A stretch of 64,000 bases of DNA from Alphaproteobacteria bacterium (GTDB taxonomy: Bacteria > Myxococcota_A > UBA796 > GCA-2862545): NCBI GenBank assembly GCA_020632915.1, contig JACKEP010000027.1, positions 1-64,000 of the forward strand, in the 5' to 3' direction. Below the pieces are notes generated by a model. It was not told where the DNA came from. It saw only the letters and a list, made by a program, of their open reading frames with translations, and did no database searches. Numbering within the stretch: position 1 is the first letter of the stretch; the number at the start of each line of letters is the position of its first letter. The position numbers and the translations under genes were made by a program. Of this stretch, positions 63,086 to 64,000 are shown piece after piece.

Positions 63086-64000
63086 GTGACCGACCACCCC
63101 GCGCTGCACCTGGACGGCGTGTCCAAGCGCTACGGTGCCTTCCTCGCCGTCGACCGGGTCGACCTGCGCGTCGCCCGCGGCACCGTGCACGGCCTGCTGG
63201 GACCCAACGGGTCGGGCAAGTCCACGTGCATGCGGATGGCGCTGGGGCTGCTGCCCCCCGACGGTGGCACCGTGTCGCTCCTCGGCGGCCCACCCGACGA
63301 CGATCGGCGGCGCCGTGTCGGCTACCTGCCCGAGCAGCGCGGCCTGTACCTCGACATGGGGGTGCTCGATCACCTCCAGTTCTTCGGCCAGCTGCGGGGC
63401 CTGCAGGGCAAGGCCGCCCGTGACGCCGCCTCCTACTGGCTCGAGCGCCTCGGCCTCACCGACTGGGCGAAGAAGAAGGCGCGCGCCCTGTCCAAGGGCA
63501 TGCAGCAGAAGGTCCAGCTCGCCGGCGCCGTGCTGCACGAGCCCGAGCTGCTCGTGCTCGACGAGCCGTTCACCGGCCTCGATCCGGTCGCGCAGGACCT
63601 GCTGGAGGACATCATCGACGCGCTGCGGGCCAAGGGCACGACGATCGTGCTGTCGACCCACCAGCTCGACCACGCCGAGCGCCAGTGCGAGCGCGTGACG
63701 GTGATCAGCCGCTCGAAGGTGGTGCTCGAGGACACGGTGGACGGGGTGCGCCGTCGCGGCCGCACCGGCTGGTACGCCGTGCAGGCCGACGGCGACGACG
63801 CCTGGATGGTGGGCGACGACGTGGTCGACCGGCGCCGCGAGGGCCCGGTCACCCACCTGCGCCTGAGCGGGGACGACCCGCGGCCGCTGATGGCACGCGC
63901 CGTGGCGGCGGGCGTGCGCCTCGACCGGCTGGAAGCCGTGCTGCCGAGCCTGCGGGACGTCGTGGTGGGGTTGGTGGGCGAGCGCGGCGTCGCCGGTGAG
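63086..64000 (+). CDS. ABC transporter ATP-binding protein (partial)
   Basis: The reading frame from GTG 63086 runs open to the window edge (305 codons). It has Walker A GPNGSGKST, Q-loop YLPEQRG, signature LSKGMQQKVQLAG, Walker B LLVLDEPFTGLD and an H-loop STHQLDH, so it is a soluble ATPase of an exporter/Nod-type system (ABC-2 class, with C-terminal regulatory region). The likely permease partner lies to the right. A five-codon reading ATG 63075-TGA 63089 (MTQT) overlaps the start, behind GAGG at 63071-63074, so the GTG start may be reached by coupling. Confidence 0.9.
   Translation, partial: MTDHPALHLDGVSKRYGAFLAVDRVDLRVARGTVHGLLGPNGSGKSTCMRMALGLLPPDGGTVSLLGGPPDDDRRRRVGYLPEQRGLYLDMGVLDHLQFFGQLRGLQGKAARDAASYWLERLGLTDWAKKKARALSKGMQQKVQLAGAVLHEPELLVLDEPFTGLDPVAQDLLEDIIDALRAKGTTIVLSTHQLDHAERQCERVTVISRSKVVLEDTVDGVRRRGRTGWYAVQADGDDAWMVGDDVVDRRREGPVTHLRLSGDDPRPLMARAVAAGVRLDRLEAVLPSLRDVVVGLVGERGVAGE

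Overview
The window is about 72% G+C chromosomal DNA, densely packed and bacterial. It most likely comes from a Myxococcota-like (former Deltaproteobacteria) organism. The pointers are a C-terminal Cys-Gly-Cys / hydrophobic / Arg-rich MYXO-CTERM-type tail (9540-10760), lipoproteins with Asp-Thr repeat linkers just after the lipobox (10861-12318, 31649-32524), an ExbD fused to an AgmX/PglI-type domain, a Ser/Thr-kinase-like receptor, and an ASPIC/UnbV-FG-GAP lipoprotein. No rRNA, tRNA, CRISPR array, insertion sequence or prophage was seen. Starts are often GTG or TTG, and many neighbouring genes overlap by four bases (ATGA/GTGA).

Layout. 0.2-7.0 kb: two coupled radical SAM genes, an unknown acidic protein, and a convergent 1051-aa B12-type radical SAM protein. 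7.1-13.3 kb: an MMPL/RND exporter, a secreted phospholipase-C-like MYXO-CTERM protein, a Tat/lipobox PhoD-type phosphatase, and an HSL-family alpha/beta hydrolase. 13.3-17 kb: NAD kinase divergent from a DapF homologue with both catalytic cysteines changed to serine, two envelope proteins, and a NifU-like Fe-S protein. 17-25.3 kb: a four-gene ion/osmotic operon: trkA, trkH, a 1420-aa cation:proton-antiporter-like protein fused to a huge cytoplasmic region with a degenerate P-loop domain, and an MscS channel. 25.3-36 kb: FG-GAP lipoprotein, metG, unknown genes, an ExbD-like orphan, aat, a lipoprotein, and a 1000-aa degenerate P-loop/TPR protein.

36.4-40.4 kb is the most unusual region. Three genes start with an Flp/TadE-like prepilin N-terminus (basic stretch, then a motif ending in PVEY or PIEY, then one hydrophobic helix), but carry long Asp/Gly/Ser/Asn-rich secreted regions instead of a short pilin. 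The largest (714 aa) ends in a class I amidotransferase-like (ThuA/DUF4350-like) fold. Two of the three transcripts end in near-identical hairpin terminators. A CpaA/TadV-type prepilin peptidase that could process these proteins lies at 60.4 kb; it has no ATG/GTG/TTG start and appears to initiate at AUC behind a strong Shine-Dalgarno sequence.

40.4-50.3 kb: uvrC, an unknown gene, a rifampicin-phosphotransferase-like enzyme, then an XPB-type helicase, a helicase-associated/WYL protein and xseB as one unit. 50.4-54.9 kb: tonB, a terminator, then exbB, exbD, exbD-AgmX, ispA and tlyA. 54.9-64 kb: an S41 peptidase, a UbiA-family prenyltransferase, a receptor-like pseudokinase, the prepilin peptidase, a GMC oxidoreductase with its Tat-exported partner, and an ABC-transporter ATPase that runs off the right edge.

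Themes are envelope energisation (TonB/ExbB/ExbD), secreted or surface proteins, and ion homeostasis. Functional assignments rest on motifs read by eye; no database search was run.
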